Positions 23,601-34,949 of a stretch of 64,000 bases of DNA are shown piece after piece. A program made the position numbers and the translations under genes. The notes below the pieces were generated by a model. It saw only the letters and a program-made list of their open reading frames with translations. It made no database searches and was not told where the DNA came from. This DNA comes from Asterias rubens (lineage: Eukaryota; Echinodermata; Asteroidea; Forcipulatida; Asteriidae): the NCBI RefSeq assembly GCF_902459465.1, contig NC_047081.1, positions 10,569,857-10,633,856 on the forward strand. The letters are read 5' to 3'. The stretch's first letter is position 1. Each line of letters opens with the position of its first letter.

Positions 23601-25070
23601 ATCCTTGGGAAAAATAATATTTTATCAAATACAAGGGTTGACCTATATACATGTATATACACATGGTGCAGGCTTTAATGGAAATTTCAGCAAGATTTTT
23701 CACAATTTGGTCGAATTTTTCAAAGAGTTGGAAATCAGACTAGAGTAGACTTCTAAACAAGTAAGTTTGTATTGCCATTAATTTTTTAGAGTGATTACCA
23801 ATCGACCAAACATAAGCTTCCCTTCAAAGGCACTGGACACTATGGGTTTATTTCTCAAAATATATTTTTACTGAAGTAGTTTTTGACGAAAGGGGTAGCT
23901 TTTCACTAAAAAAAAAATACTTCAGGCCTGAATACGTTTATGAGGCATTAAAAGCAAACAAGTTTGTGAAAAGATTTGGTTTTTTTTATTCAATATTCTC
24001 TTGCAACGTCGAGGACCTGCAATTGAGTCCAAACTCACAGGTTTGTTATTTTATGCATATGATGGGATACAACAAGTGAGAATACTGGTCTTTGACAACA
24101 CCAAATTTGTCCAGTGCTTTTAAAATGGTGGACACTTGTGCAAGGTGCTCTATACATTATAGGCCGACTGGTTTTTGACAATCCAAACTTAAACCTTCCC
24201 TTTAAAAGGACAGGTGAGACTCACTTTAAACAGGACTGTAAAAAAAAAGTGCTTCCTCCATTAGTCAAAGAGACTCTTGTGTGCTGAGCCAATAAATAAT
24301 TCATTAAATCTATGGCCGGCGTGTCTGGGGCTCGTAGCGTCTCTAGGCTAGAGCAAACTAGTCAATTGATCAAACAGAGTCATTCGCTCTATCGTTTATT
24401 TCTCTTTCACAAAGTGCCCGATACAGACAGCTGGCTTTGTTTCCGTCAGTTTTTGAGCCATGGCTTAACAAAGAAAAACCTTTGAGCTTCAAGAGTTGCC
24501 GTTTATAACTGAAGGTTTTCCTTGGTTGATACTTTGGGTAGATGTTAAAGGGAAGGTAAAACATTCTTGGCAATCTCTCTTTAAAGGCTGTGGAAACTAT
24601 TGGCAATTACTCAAAATAAATTAGCATACAACTTCATTTGGTATCGAGTAATGGGGAGCTGTTGATAGTATAAAACACTGTGTGAAATGGCTCCCTCTGA
24701 AGTAAACATAGTTTTCAAGAAAGAAGTAATTTTCTTCGAATTTGATTTCGGGACGTCAGAATTAGAATTAGAGGTCTCGAAAATAATGTCATTTTCAGTT
24801 GACTTCAATATGATCTAAATTGTAATATGTCTGAGATTTTTGTTTACCTTTGATATGTCGGACTCTACCAGGGTGGGGGTTGTGACGAGCGAAGAAGGCA
24901 CTCTGACTCAGGTTGCCGAACCGAGCACTGGCCATGGTGGCCGGCCGGTTCCCTGCAAAGTCCTTCCTCGTCATAGGGAGATGGTGGTTCTTGGTGTTAT
25001 GTTCTGGTACAACACCCAGAGTGCTGCGGACCACCAGCGGGTCACCATTGGACGGGGTGAAAACGGGCAT
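17700..25070 (-). CDS. TBATA: TBATA-like (thymus, brain and testes associated) protein
   Basis: Seven coding exons on the minus strand: 24848-25070, 23122-23394, 21212-21469, 20065-20309, 19209-19290, 18418-18654, 17700-17890; 502 residues if all are used. The start ATG (25068-25070) has an in-frame TGA six bases before it in the same exon, so it is the likely start. Family features, compared with human TBATA from memory: RFGNLSQSAFFARHNPHP (human GRLSHHSFFSRHHPHP), PICAVHDE, ITDLWREELRQL, YSAETGRLLPPPSRA (human YSAETGRLIPASTRA), MLCQILQTDSINAVQSWL (human LLCRILETDLLSAIQFWL), EKELVLDMI. The vertebrate protein is described in thymic stroma, brain and testis; its biochemical role is poorly known and none is claimed here. 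The C-terminus (PRPVTRSKSRAG ... KPEEATTTN) is basic and disordered-looking. Exons 2 and 3 are homologous duplicates, which makes this protein longer than the human one (about 350 residues). Confidence 0.88.
18418..18654 (-). other. TBATA: TBATA penultimate coding exon
   Basis: Phase 1 in, phase 1 out. Encodes KELVLDMIRGAVTNESDYWK followed by a Pro/Gln/Tyr-rich stretch. Donor GTGAGT at 18412-18417 (complement); acceptor after CTTCTACAG. Confidence 0.85.
19450..19717. mobile_element. Near-perfect 268-bp foldback element, family E
   Basis: GGGGTGGATTTCACAAAGGT at the left is mirrored by ACCTTTGTGAAATCCACCCC at the right. The arms are built of repeated blocks (AGTCCTAACTTAGGACCAGT, CTATCTCTTAGCATTGCC) that are themselves palindromic, so nested hairpins can form. 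Lies in the TBATA intron between exons 20065-20309 and 19209-19290. A decayed relative is at about 4086-4180. Confidence 0.9.
20829..20925. mobile_element. Short foldback of family F (GGCCCTTTTCGAAA type)
   Basis: GGCCATTTTTGAAAACACGGCT at the left and TATCAAAAAGGGCCTAAG at the right. Interior inverted blocks CACTCTGGCTATGGCT / AGCCAGAGTC. Diverged relative of 34773-34949 and 59131-59300. Confidence 0.55.
21212..21469 (-). other. TBATA: TBATA duplicated exon, copy 2
   Basis: 258 bases, phase 1 in and phase 1 out, so it can be skipped without frameshift. Encodes LNDMPICAVHDEHMVTNPQ near its start and YPLGFKEKADPKFGL at its end. The middle is rich in Pro, His, Asn and Arg and differs from the other copy. 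It is flanked by CCTCAG and GTGAGT (minus strand). Confidence 0.85.
23122..23394 (-). other. TBATA: TBATA duplicated exon, copy 1
   Basis: 273 bases, phase 1 in and phase 1 out. Encodes LLDFPICAVHDEGFVVNPR near its start and FPLSMRERADPQFGM at its end, aligned to the same positions of the exon at 21212-21469. The acceptor is AATTATCCAG and the donor GTAAGT (minus strand). Confidence 0.85.
23439..23598. mobile_element. Foldback element, family B, copy 2
   Basis: TAATGGGAGACTTTGGAACG and GCTTGGTGGCAGCA at the left; GTCTGCTGCCACCAAGC and GTTCCAAAAGTTATCA at the right. It lies 45 bases upstream of the acceptor of the TBATA exon at 23122-23394. Confidence 0.75.
23823..24124 (-). mobile_element. 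TIR family A copy 4, shortened
   Basis: Ends TCAAAGGCACTGGACACTAT and TTTGTCCAGTGCTTTTAA are inverted. The interior keeps TTTGTTATTTTATGCATATG and CAAGTGAGAATACTGG. TBATA intron 1. Confidence 0.75.
24579..24785 (-). mobile_element. TIR family A copy 5, truncated
   Basis: Starts TTTAAAGGCTGTGGAAACTA and continues with AATTACTCAAAATAAATTAG, GGGGAGCTGTTGATAGT, GGCTCCCTCTGAAGT and GAGGTCTCGAAA, where it stops. It lies just 60 bases from the donor of the first TBATA coding exon. Confidence 0.75.
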
Positions 25071-25434
25071 GGTTCAGTTCCACTTCTGTATAAGCAAAAT
25101 AAGATAAATAAATGAACCAACACATACAAATACAACAGTTCATTTTCTACCTCAAAGGCTAAATACAGCCAGTCCATTATTAAAACTCATAAAAATAAGT
25201 TTTATTATAGTAAGATTCATTGAAGGCGCTTGAACAATTGCAGAAACATTTTAAGACTATTATGAATTACGAGACCAATTTATGAATGCATTCAACAGCC
25301 ACTGTCAGAAACACTTGGCAATTCCTTTTTCTTCACAATAAAGTCTAACTGGGTTGTTTTACATTCATTGCACAACACACTCGAATTATGGCTTCACATC
25401 CCATTTGAAGGATGCAGCAATAATGGTGTCTTGA

Positions 25435-25644
25435 TTAAAGGCACTGTACATGTTTGGTAATTGTCAAAGACCAGTGTACTCACTTGGTGTATCCCATCAT
25501 AAGCAAAAAATAACAAGCCTGTGAAAATTTGGGCTCAATCGGTCATCGAAGTTGCGAGAAAATGATGAAAGAAAAAAACAAATGGACGAATTTGTGTGCT
25601 TTCAGATAGGAATAAAATAATTCTAGATAGAAGTCTTCCCTTTA
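25435..25644 (+). mobile_element. TIR family A copy 6, internal deletion
   Basis: TTAAAGGCACTGTACATGTT, then GGTAATTGTCAAAGACCAGT and CTCAATCGGTCATCGAAGTT. The second half is lost, and the right end is only CCCTTTAAGGACAC. Confidence 0.65.
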
Positions 25645-26929
25645 AGGACACGAGTGTCAAGCAGACCAGGACTCGAACCCACTCTCATGTTGATAAGAAA
25701 AACCAGAGCTTTGGGCCCAGGTCTTAATAATGAACCTTTTCTCCATGTTTTTGAACCTTAATGAACCTATTTTCCAAATGTCCAACTGCTCCAATTCTCC
25801 ACAACACGAACACACACACCAAAATGTTGCTTTTATCAAAACATGAGCATGAGAGACAAAAAGAACAAAAGACACCCCTCAGAAAAATCCCAGTTACGCC
25901 TAAAATACACTTCTGAACTGTGTACTGATACTATGTAATATAAAGTGATTGTTTCCAATCAATGTATGTGTAAACACAAACTGAAAAACCTACTGGCACA
26001 AATCAGGGTTTTGCTTGCTCCGATGTTTGTTCACATTTTCTTGAAAACGTGGCCAAACAACAACATACCCGAGTTGCCAATGAGTTACAGCCGAGTATTT
26101 ACTCAGGTTTTGTCCGTTTGTTTTCTTTGCATGTTATAATACTTGGGTCGTCTAGAGGACTGCTGATGGTTTTCGTTGACTTTAACGCTTTCTCCCCGCT
26201 GGCATTTCAGCTGTGTTTGTTCACTTATTTATAAACACGGCATATGTTAAAACTTATTTATTATAATGCCTTTTTTTTAATTGTGTTTTTTAACAGTCAA
26301 TGTGTCATTTACAATTTTTTGATAGAAAATTGGCTGGGGTTCAATTTGGGGTAAAACATCCCACAAGACAGCAGTTCTTGTTAAGACCAGATTTAAAATG
26401 AGCAAAAAAAAACACAAAAAAAAACCACCACTATAGTGTCACTAAGAACTGTTTTGCATTGAACGAGCACTTTTAGAAGGTTTACTATCTCATTGTCTGA
26501 TGGGTCATACTTCCATACTCAACAAAATTAAGATAATTATATGGGAGCTTAAGTCAACATTTGAAACTTGTTTTTTCTCTGATGAGGATTAAAAAATACA
26601 AGACTGCTCGACTTGTCTGGCTGTAAAGTTTCTGGCCTGGTTGCTAAGCAAAATTTAGAAGATAACCATTTGTGACATTTAACAAGATTTTGGATGACCA
26701 ATTGCTAGATAATCAAATTTGTCATCACCAAGCTTTAACAGTACCAAGCTTACTCAGAAAAGAGGGAGCTTCTTAAATTTAATGCTAAATAAAACAATGG
26801 ACACGACTTTAAAATCACAACTTTACAATATAGACGCGTTCCTAGGTTGCTGTGGAGTCATGACTAATGTAATAGTACATCCACGCACTTAATATGATTA
26901 TTTGACTTCTAACAACATTAACAATCACA

Positions 26930-27077
26930 GGGGCCGATTTCACAAAGATCTAAAATTGATCGTAACTGCAAATCAATCGCAGTTGCTTAGTAAAGTGTGA
27001 TGTCACAATACAAATCACTATGGTGATACTGAAAATTTGTCTTGCGATGAATTGTATTGCTTTGTGAAATCGGCCCC
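26930..27077. mobile_element. Foldback element, family G (GGGGCCGATTTCACAAAG ends)
   Basis: 148 bases; GGGGCCGATTTCACAAAG is inverted exactly as CTTTGTGAAATCGGCCCC. The arms also pair through TCGTAACTGCAAATC-like blocks. The ends resemble those of the foldback at 19450-19717 (GATTTCACAAAG), suggesting related end sequences. Confidence 0.85.
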
Positions 27078-27851
27078 AGGTCTCACTCTGGGCAAGTCTA
27101 TGATCTTCATTATTGGACCAAACCGAACATGCTGGACACAATCAACAGTGGTTTTCATTAAAGTTCAATCATTAATCATAAAGCTACGGAGTAACGCTGT
27201 CAAATGCACTTGCAACCATCCAATAACAGATATGACTAATGAGTGTGCTGGATTTGCTATGTCAATGTGGTGCTATCCACATTTTTAAAGGGAAAGGACA
27301 CTGATTTTAAAAATTTCTTGTAAAAATCTCTGAACTCTAATGTTTTTAAAGTTCAATTTGTGTGGAGAATCCAAAAACTTAAATTTGAGAACAGTTTTCA
27401 TAAGTAGTGAGGCCCTGTCAGATTTAGCTCAAGAATTAATTTGTCAAAGTTTTATCTCAAAGATTAATCAGACAATCTTCTTAATGACAGAGAGGTCTCT
27501 ACTCTACTCGTTGGAGATAAAATAAAAAGCCAAAACCGTCCACCAGAACGTCAAGTTTTCAGCACTGTAGATCAACAGGCATCTTTCTAAGATAAGAATT
27601 AACTATAAGTTCCGTAGTTAACTTGCAGGCACCATGTGTAAAATATCCTTTTTTTCCTATTCCCAAAGAAGAGCAGAGTAGCCTACACTGTTCACAAAAA
27701 AATTGAGACCACACCAGCTCTTTTTCAGAGCCCACACTCCTCCAAAATAGATATTGATGGGTGTACCTGCAAGTTTACTATTAATAGTTAATTTCTTGTC
27801 TTATTTTCCACACCATGAAAGCTTCACACACATGCACAAGTCTGTTCATTA

Positions 27852-28242
27852 TTTAAAGGCAGTGGACACTATTGGTAATTACTCAAAACAATTATTAGCA
27901 TAAAACCTGACTTGGTAACGAGTAATGGGGAGAGGATGATGGTATAGAACATATTGAGAAACGGCTCCCTCTGAAGTGACGTAGTTTTCGAGAAAGAAGT
28001 AATTTTCCACGAATTTGATTTCAAGACCTCAAGATTAGAATTTGAGGTCTCGAAATCAAGCATCTAAAAGCATACAACTTCGTGTGACAATGGTGTTTTT
28101 TTCTTCTTTCATTATTTACTCGCAACTTCGATGACCGATTGAGCTCAAATTTTCACAGGTTGGTTATTTTATGTATATGTTGAGATACACCAAGTGAGAA
28201 GACTGGTCTTTGACAATTGCCAATAGTGTCCAGGGTCTTTAA
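27852..28242 (-). mobile_element. TIR family A copy 7, full length, reverse orientation
   Basis: TTTAAAGGCAGTGGACACTA at the left and CCAATAGTGTCCAGGGTCTT at the right. All internal blocks are present, including the hairpin CAAGACCTCAAG / TTTGAGGTCTCG. Confidence 0.92.
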
Positions 28243-29795
28243 TGAACAGACTCTTGCGACAACATTGTTTTTGCCCAAATTCACAACAAAATATTTATCA
28301 TGTACGGTATCCATGGCTCATTCTTTCATTTATTTGCAGAAATTCCGAGAGTATTAGCAGGAGTGTACCAAACACAATGGTTCTAAAGCGACAGGGAGAC
28401 TTCTCTGGTTTTACAGTAAACAGTCACTTGTCTACAGTCAACATAGAAACTACAATCAGTAAACAGACAAACTTTGCTTTGGGTAAACTTTAACAACAGC
28501 GATAACTTTGTGAGACCATAAGGGGGAGCCAGAGGTTGAGTGGCAATTTATTTAGAGGTACACGGTAGCAATTGTTAATAACGAAAGATGTCATGACTTA
28601 TGCTAGTTATCGGTAGGGTCATAAATTAGATGATGTCAAGGTTATGCAGATTATCCAAAATTATCAAAAGATACAATAAAGTCAACTGTGAAAGTTTAGT
28701 ATTTTTATCAAGAACATTTAATCCATCAAGGTGACAGCCACTACCAACCAAAGAAATTTTAATTTTCAGTCCATCCTCAGAAATATACTATAGAAATGAT
28801 TCATGAGTAAATTGTTTATCAAGTATAAAACAAAAATTGAGGGGTGAAAATTTACCCAAAATACTTTCAAAGTAGTCTATCTACAGCTGCAGTGCTCCTT
28901 ACCATGTAAGTTTTTCTGGTAATTAATTTCTATGGTCTTTACCACTCTATGGCCCTACCTTTAAAGGGTTTGAAAAACAAATGACAATACTACAAACATA
29001 AATAACTTACAAGGTTTACAGATGTCAGGGTGGCAAACTTTCTTGGACATTTTTTATTTGTGATGACAAGTTTTTTTTATTTATTTTTTTTTTTTTTTAC
29101 ATTAAATGAGTAAACAAAAATTACTTTTGATCTTGTGAGACCAAACTTCAGATGTTCTAAAACAATAAGTTTTGTTCTCACTAGGGTTATTCCTCAAAGA
29201 CATCAATGACCAATCATTGTTTTGCTTCGTGTATGTTGGGTCACACTCAGTATAGTGGTCTTTGATAAAATACATTTCATCACTTTCCCAAACCAAGACA
29301 AAACAAAATCAGCTTTTCATGTTAGACTGTTGATTTTGAATTGCAAACTGAGTTCAGACAAGTTACCAAGTGAGGACTCATGTTGGTTCTCCTTTTCAAG
29401 TGACCAAAAAATGCTACAAAAAGACCAACAAATTGCTCAAAGTACACATATACTTCCACTCAACCAAAAACTTCCAAATAAATAAGTTGACTTCTAATGT
29501 TTCCCATATCTACATGTATGTAATCCATGTTTCCAAGATAATCCAAATTTCTGATCTATATATTTTTTTTAAAGAAAGGTTTTCTTTGAAAAAATCAACA
29601 CCTCCATGGTAAAACTATGTATGGGCATACATGTATGGTGATGATTACACAGAAATTAATGATCTCTAAAGGGTCTCAAGTCAAGAGAAATTCAACCTTG
29701 GCAACGCTTAAGACTGTACAAAGTTTAAGATCTTAAAATTGTGTTATTTGTTTTTGATTGGGTGGGGTTAAAATCCACTGAATGTGCGTTGGGAT

Positions 29796-29920
29796 AACTT
29801 TCCGTATGGCGCCACCACTTTTTCACTCATTTTTACAAAAAGGGATATATCAATCAGGTAAATTAGATACTATATTATTTTATTTCGAATGAAAAAGTGG
29901 TGGCGCCATACGGAAACTTT
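29796..29920. mobile_element. Foldback element, family C, copy 2
   Basis: AACTTTCCGTATGGCGCCAC and CACTTTTTCA at the left; TGAAAAAGTGG and TGGCGCCATACGGAAA at the right. The interior carries TTTTTACAAAAAGGGATAT, the inverse of the block in copy 1. Confidence 0.85.
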
Positions 29921-30444
29921 TCCGTGCGTTGTCACAGTTGTGACAAATCCACATACATTTTTACACACTGTTATATGCATTTACAACTTCTCATCCAAAT
30001 ACTAAGCCCAAGGATTTATGTTTATCACTGTGATCGCGTTTACGCCTTTAATCCAATTATCTTTTCTGATCAACAATTAAATAAACTTTACTGTGTTTAA
30101 TCTCAAATTGCTTTTTGATGGGACTGGGTCCGTTAAGTCAACAGCAACACTAAAGTGGTTACATTATACTGGTTTGTCACAAAAATATAACTTGAAAACT
30201 GCTAGTTTCTTAGTGTTGTCTTCACGAGTTGTTGTGAAGACGCGACACGAAGCAACCATTTTTCACCTGTTACTACGCCATGCCATAGCGCTCAACATAA
30301 TTGATTGAATTTTAATAGCAACAACAATTCCGCAAAATCTGTTCGTCGTCCCACGCTGGGATTTCCACCAAAACCTACCCTAAAACTCCTTCAAATAAAA
30401 CCATTCCGACTGATTGAACAAAGAAATACATTCCAAATGCTTAC

Positions 30445-30700
30445 CTATAGACTTTGATGGTGATGGACTCTCAGATTCAGGGCGGAGAAATCGAGAAATA
30501 ACCGGCCAGTTTCGTTTTCAGAGTAGTGCTTGCTTGGTTGATTGAGCTTGTAGTGTGTGTGCGTACAGTGTGTACGGGTTGTATGAGCTCTCAGTACGGG
30601 GTGGTTGTGCCCCGTTGCTAAGGGGAACATTGGTCTCCCGTGGTCGCCCTCAACAGGGTCACTAGTGAATCGATATTCAACCCACAAAGGTAACAACTAC
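30445..30700 (-). other. TBATA: Probable 5'UTR exon of TBATA
   Basis: The donor GTAAGC (minus strand, intron starting at 30444) follows CTATAG. The long open frame of this exon stops in TAG directly at the donor, and the frame of the coding ATG at 25070 has a stop upstream, so the exon should be noncoding. The right edge is a guess. It is placed here because its donor is clean, it lies upstream of TBATA on the same strand, and no coding exon lies between. Confidence 0.4.
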
Positions 30701-33105
30701 AAAACCAAGAATGACAAAAGGGGTGAAAGATCATCCTATTGTGGGGGCTCGTGTTCGATTTGTTCGGTTCTCGTCAGCTTAGCTGGTACGGCAGGCTGAA
30801 GTTGTTTGCTAGCTTGTAAGGTTTTGATAAAAACGATTAGATTCGGATGCGAAGAAAATTGATTTTTGATATGTGAAGGGCCATAGGCTAGACAGGGGGG
30901 AGGGCTGTCAAGAAATGCACACACCCGCATTTTAAGAAGTATTATAGCTATCATAAATAAACAATGAATTCCAGCTGCTGTTTCTAGGGAGATTGGTGAT
31001 GTTTTCCCCCGCTCCGGCCGGCGACGGAGTTACATTATTGATGTTTTCAATGTAATTAAGTTTTAATGTTTACTTTTAGGCGTTCAGAAGTGCAAAGGGT
31101 CCATATTTTGGACTAATTGAAAAAAAATAAGTAAACATTAGCTTCCATTTCAACTTTTATTTTACTTTATGTAGGTCGCTAGACCTATTATAATGTAGAC
31201 CCCGGTGACATCAAATAAACATAAACAAACATAATCAAATAAAACTAGTAACACAACGTAAACAATTCAATCAAAGAGTTTTTTTCAGCTGCGTGAACCA
31301 CCCCCTCTGTTGACGCTATATCCATGAGTAGGTGAGCCACTGCTGTCATGTTGATATAATTATGTCCTCTGACAAAGGCACATCTTCCTACATGCCACTG
31401 TTTTCATTTGAACTCCATTCTGTGCCTGGCCTGGCCATCACTTCCAGTAAAACCTGAGACACAACAAGATACTCACAAGAAACTTCTCACCACATTTTCA
31501 GTGTCACGCAAGAATGCTATTTATTGGGTTATACTCTATAATATAATCATACAGTTTATACTTTTATAGTCAAAAAATAAGATAAGATTATTGTTATAAA
31601 AAATGACTAGCATCCTTGCTTCCAATTGTTTTATTGTTGTTAATATTCTTTTTTTTAATACACATGATAAAATATGTCAAGATAAAAAGCTACTTTTAAA
31701 TACACATAAATAAACACCATTTACAGCAGTCAAGTTTGTTCACCAACCAAGGATGAAATGGGGGTACACACAGTTAACACAAAAATAGTCCTTTTGTTGT
31801 TGTAAAGCAAGCAAAACGTTTAAGAAAACAAAAACCCAGTTTCCCAGATTGATTAAAATGAATAGTTATTGTTTTTTAGCTCACAATGGTGTAGAAACAG
31901 AATGTAAATCAAATACATTACATTTTGTACAAATTGGTCTTGATACATAGGCCTATATCTGTATTATTTCATTCAAAGAAACTGAGATTGCGAACAACAA
32001 TTTATCCAGCAAAATTCACTTTATTATTACTTGTTTGGCGCTAGCGTTGGTTTAGGTTTTACTCGCAGTTTTGATTAGATCACTGGTTCTACGGAGTGGG
32101 GTCTTTACAATCAGTCTAAGACACCAAACTAAACAAAAAGCAAAAGTCAGATTCCCTTTTCGAAAAAAACAAAAACAAAAACGGTTCCGGCTGCGGCTTC
32201 GTTTGCCGTCTTTACAGATTGGCAGCCAAAGCCGCAGTTTCAAAAAGGGCCCCCGAGTCTTTTAACTCGCCTTAAAAAAAAAAGGCAAAGAATATAAAGA
32301 AATAAAAAATTATTAAAGACCAACAACAAAAACTAGCTCTAAAGAAACTCTATAGCTACGTTATTCAAAATATTACACGGGGTTCTATATCTTCAGAGAG
32401 CGAGACCAATCAATATTATCTGTGTCTTCTTAAATATTTAAGTTTGTTGACACGCCTTCAGCTGCAACTATTTCTTCTTTTTGATAAAACCATTAAATCT
32501 GGATCGAACTTCCTAAACAGTGAAACAATGACAAAGACGAGGACGAACAGACCGACATACAACCACCCCAACAGGGATACAAAATCCCCTTATAAGACAA
32601 AACAACATGACACACACAAACACAATAAAATTCACTAATCAGTTACAGTAAAAAAAACAAAAAAACAAGTAAGTGTCCGAATGTAAAACAAAAACTAATA
32701 AAAATGCAAAATATGCACAGTACAGCACGAGGGACATTAAAGCCTCAAATTATTGACAATGAGGTAAAAATGGCGCATGATCAACACAAAAGGGTAAACA
32801 AAAAAACAATTTACAGTACTGATGAACATGTTTTTGGCAATCAACTATGATGGACTTAAAATGGAGTCTAAAAAAAGAAAGAAAAACAGATCGCATCGGG
32901 ATGGTACAACATTTCAAAAGAGAGAAAGGAAAATACCAAATCAAATAATCCTTGCAATCCTCTAGCTTCAGAAAACCCAATCCAAATACAAGCCTCCAAG
33001 TCCGGAAGACGAACCGGGGTCCGCAGCAGGTGAAGAAAAAGCAAGGGGGAAAACACGGCCAAGCCGACCCCAGTGCAATTCTTGAACCATAACAAAACTC
33101 TCGGC

Positions 33106-33258
33106 ATCTTTGGGTATAAACCATTTCTGAGTCAGTGGGAACAAAAGGTGTCAAAATGACCCGGGTCAAACTTACACAGTGGAATCTTTGGGTGTGAACC
33201 ATTTCTGAGCCAGTTTGAACCAAAGTTGTCAAAATGACCCGGGTCAAACTTACACAGA
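33106..33258. repeat. 78-bp tandem duplication
   Basis: Two copies (from 33106 and 33184) share ATCTTTGGGT, AACCATTTCTGAG, TGTCAAAATGACCCGGGTCA and AACTTACACAG, with about ten differences. Confidence 0.85.
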
Positions 33259-34270
33259 ATCCAGGCTAATGACCATTTTCTGGGTCAGCATGGCCAAGAG
33301 AGCCATTGGGACCCGGCTTAATTCTGAACCGGAAGCTTTTTGAGGGCTTCACCCACTTTTATTACGCAAACTGCCTTTTCAAAAAGAGTTATCAAACTAA
33401 CAAAACAGTTCAAGACTGTGCTTATGTTTGCCCTGATTTATGCATAATTATAATAATGATTTTGTTGCACTAAACCAACATTAAACACAATAACTTAATT
33501 CAAATTTAAATGAATGCACTGTTTGTTGCAGATCATTTTTTTCTATTTCAATAAAAACAATTTTTTTAAATACATTTCAAAACTAATAAAAAAAAACCAT
33601 GACAAGGCCATGAATGCAATTTGGCACAAAATCAAAGGTTTTCAGAGTTAATGAACACAAAACACAATCCTTAAAAAAAGTATACAAACAAGATTAATTA
33701 GAGCTACTCAAACGGCAAAATTAGTTGAAATTCTACAAAAAAACTCTTTGCAATTATGCCAATTTTTTTCGTTGATGAACAACATAATAGGCCTAAAAAG
33801 AGGAAAACGAAGAACAAAACCAACAGCAACAACACTCATGGTCGCCTGTTTAGAGAAAAAAAAGTTTTTTAAGAGAGACGTAATTATTGAAACTACAAAC
33901 AGCCAACCCGCCGGTCCCACTATTAACTAATCCAAAACGAACCCTCAATATTTCAAAGAAAAATGGTCAGAAAAGGACAAAAAGGAGAGGCACTGATTGG
34001 ATAATTCAAATCACTCAAAAAGGTAGGAATCAAAAAGTACTTTTTTTTAGATAAATAAAACCAAAACAAAAAGATTCAAAAAATAATTTTCTAAAACTTC
34101 CTACACACAATTTTACAATGTTACCTCTATTTACAAGTCTAATTTGTACAATTATTTTCAAATCACCCGATGAAGAAGTATTTCTAAATCATTTTATTTC
34201 TTGTGTCCGTTCTCGTACTTTCTCAAGCTTTTAACTTGGCTTAAACTCCTTAGTTCAAAAGGTTAGTTTA

Positions 34271-34638
34271 TTTAAAGACACCTTAGGTAATTGTCAAAGA
34301 CCAGTCTTCTCACTCGGTGTATCTCAACATAATGCACAAAACAACAAACCTGTGAAAATTTGAACTCAATTGGTCGTCGAAGTTGAGAGATAATAATGGA
34401 AGAATAAGACACCCGTGTCACACGAAGGTGTGTGCTTTAAGATGCTTGATTTCGGGACTTCAAAATCTAACTCTGAGGTCTCGAAATCAAATTCGTGGAA
34501 AACTACGTTACTTCCAGAGGGAGCCGTTTTATCACAATATTTATACTACCAACAGCTCTCCATTGCTTGTTACCTTTATTTTATATTTTATGCTAACAAT
34601 TATTTTGAGTAATTACCAAGAATGCCCAGTGCCTTTAA
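34271..34638 (+). mobile_element. TIR family A copy 8
   Basis: TTTAAAGACACCTTAGGTAA at the left, GAATGCCCAGTGCCTTTAA at the right. All main internal blocks are present. Confidence 0.88.
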
Positions 34639-34772
34639 CTGTTGGTCATTTCAGTATTGTCAACAGCTGCCGTGTGTCCCTCCACACCATATTGCTAAAT
34701 AACAAAAAGTACAGTTGTAAAATCGGGTTACAGTATAATATAGCGCACTTGATATGATAGTCAGTTAACATA

Positions 34773-34949
34773 GGCCCTTTTCGAAACGACTGAATTTGGC
34801 TTTGGATTCGGTTCAGGCTAGCTTGGCCCTGCGGCTGTTCTGACAATTTTTGTGCGTGCGTGCTTTGCGTATACGCGCCCACGGTTCAGACGAGAGAACG
34901 GAGCCTCAAGCCGAAACCAAAGCCGAAGCCGTGGTTTCGAAAAGGGCCA
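34773..34949. mobile_element. Foldback element, family F, copy 1
   Basis: GGCCCTTTTCGAAACGAC with TTTGGCTTTGGATTCGG at the left; CCGAAACCAAAGCCGAAGCC and GTGGTTTCGAAAAGGGCC at the right. The centre includes TTTTTGTGCGTGCG. Family F also has copies at 59131-59300 and, diverged, 20829-20925; AAGCCGCAGTTTCAAAAAGG near 32230 looks like a decayed end. Confidence 0.88.

Larger units (their letters stand above)
25071..30444 (-). other. TBATA intron between 5'UTR exon and first coding exon
   Basis: About 5.3 kb with no coding exon recognised on either strand. It carries family A copies (25435-25644, 27852-28242), a foldback (26930-27077), family C copy 2 (29796-29920), a degenerate tRNA-like fragment near 25645-25720 and T-rich runs near 29070-29100. 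The ORFs within it look like chance frames. Confidence 0.6.

Noticed and set aside
30445..30696. Coding first exon for TBATA
   Set aside because: Its long frame ends in TAG exactly at the donor, and the coding frame has a stop upstream of the ATG in the next exon, so it is treated as 5'UTR.
32750..33247. 165-codon minus-strand frame as a gene
   Set aside because: It runs across a 78-bp tandem duplication and has odd composition (Cys, Phe rich) with no family character; chance frame in a probable 3'UTR.
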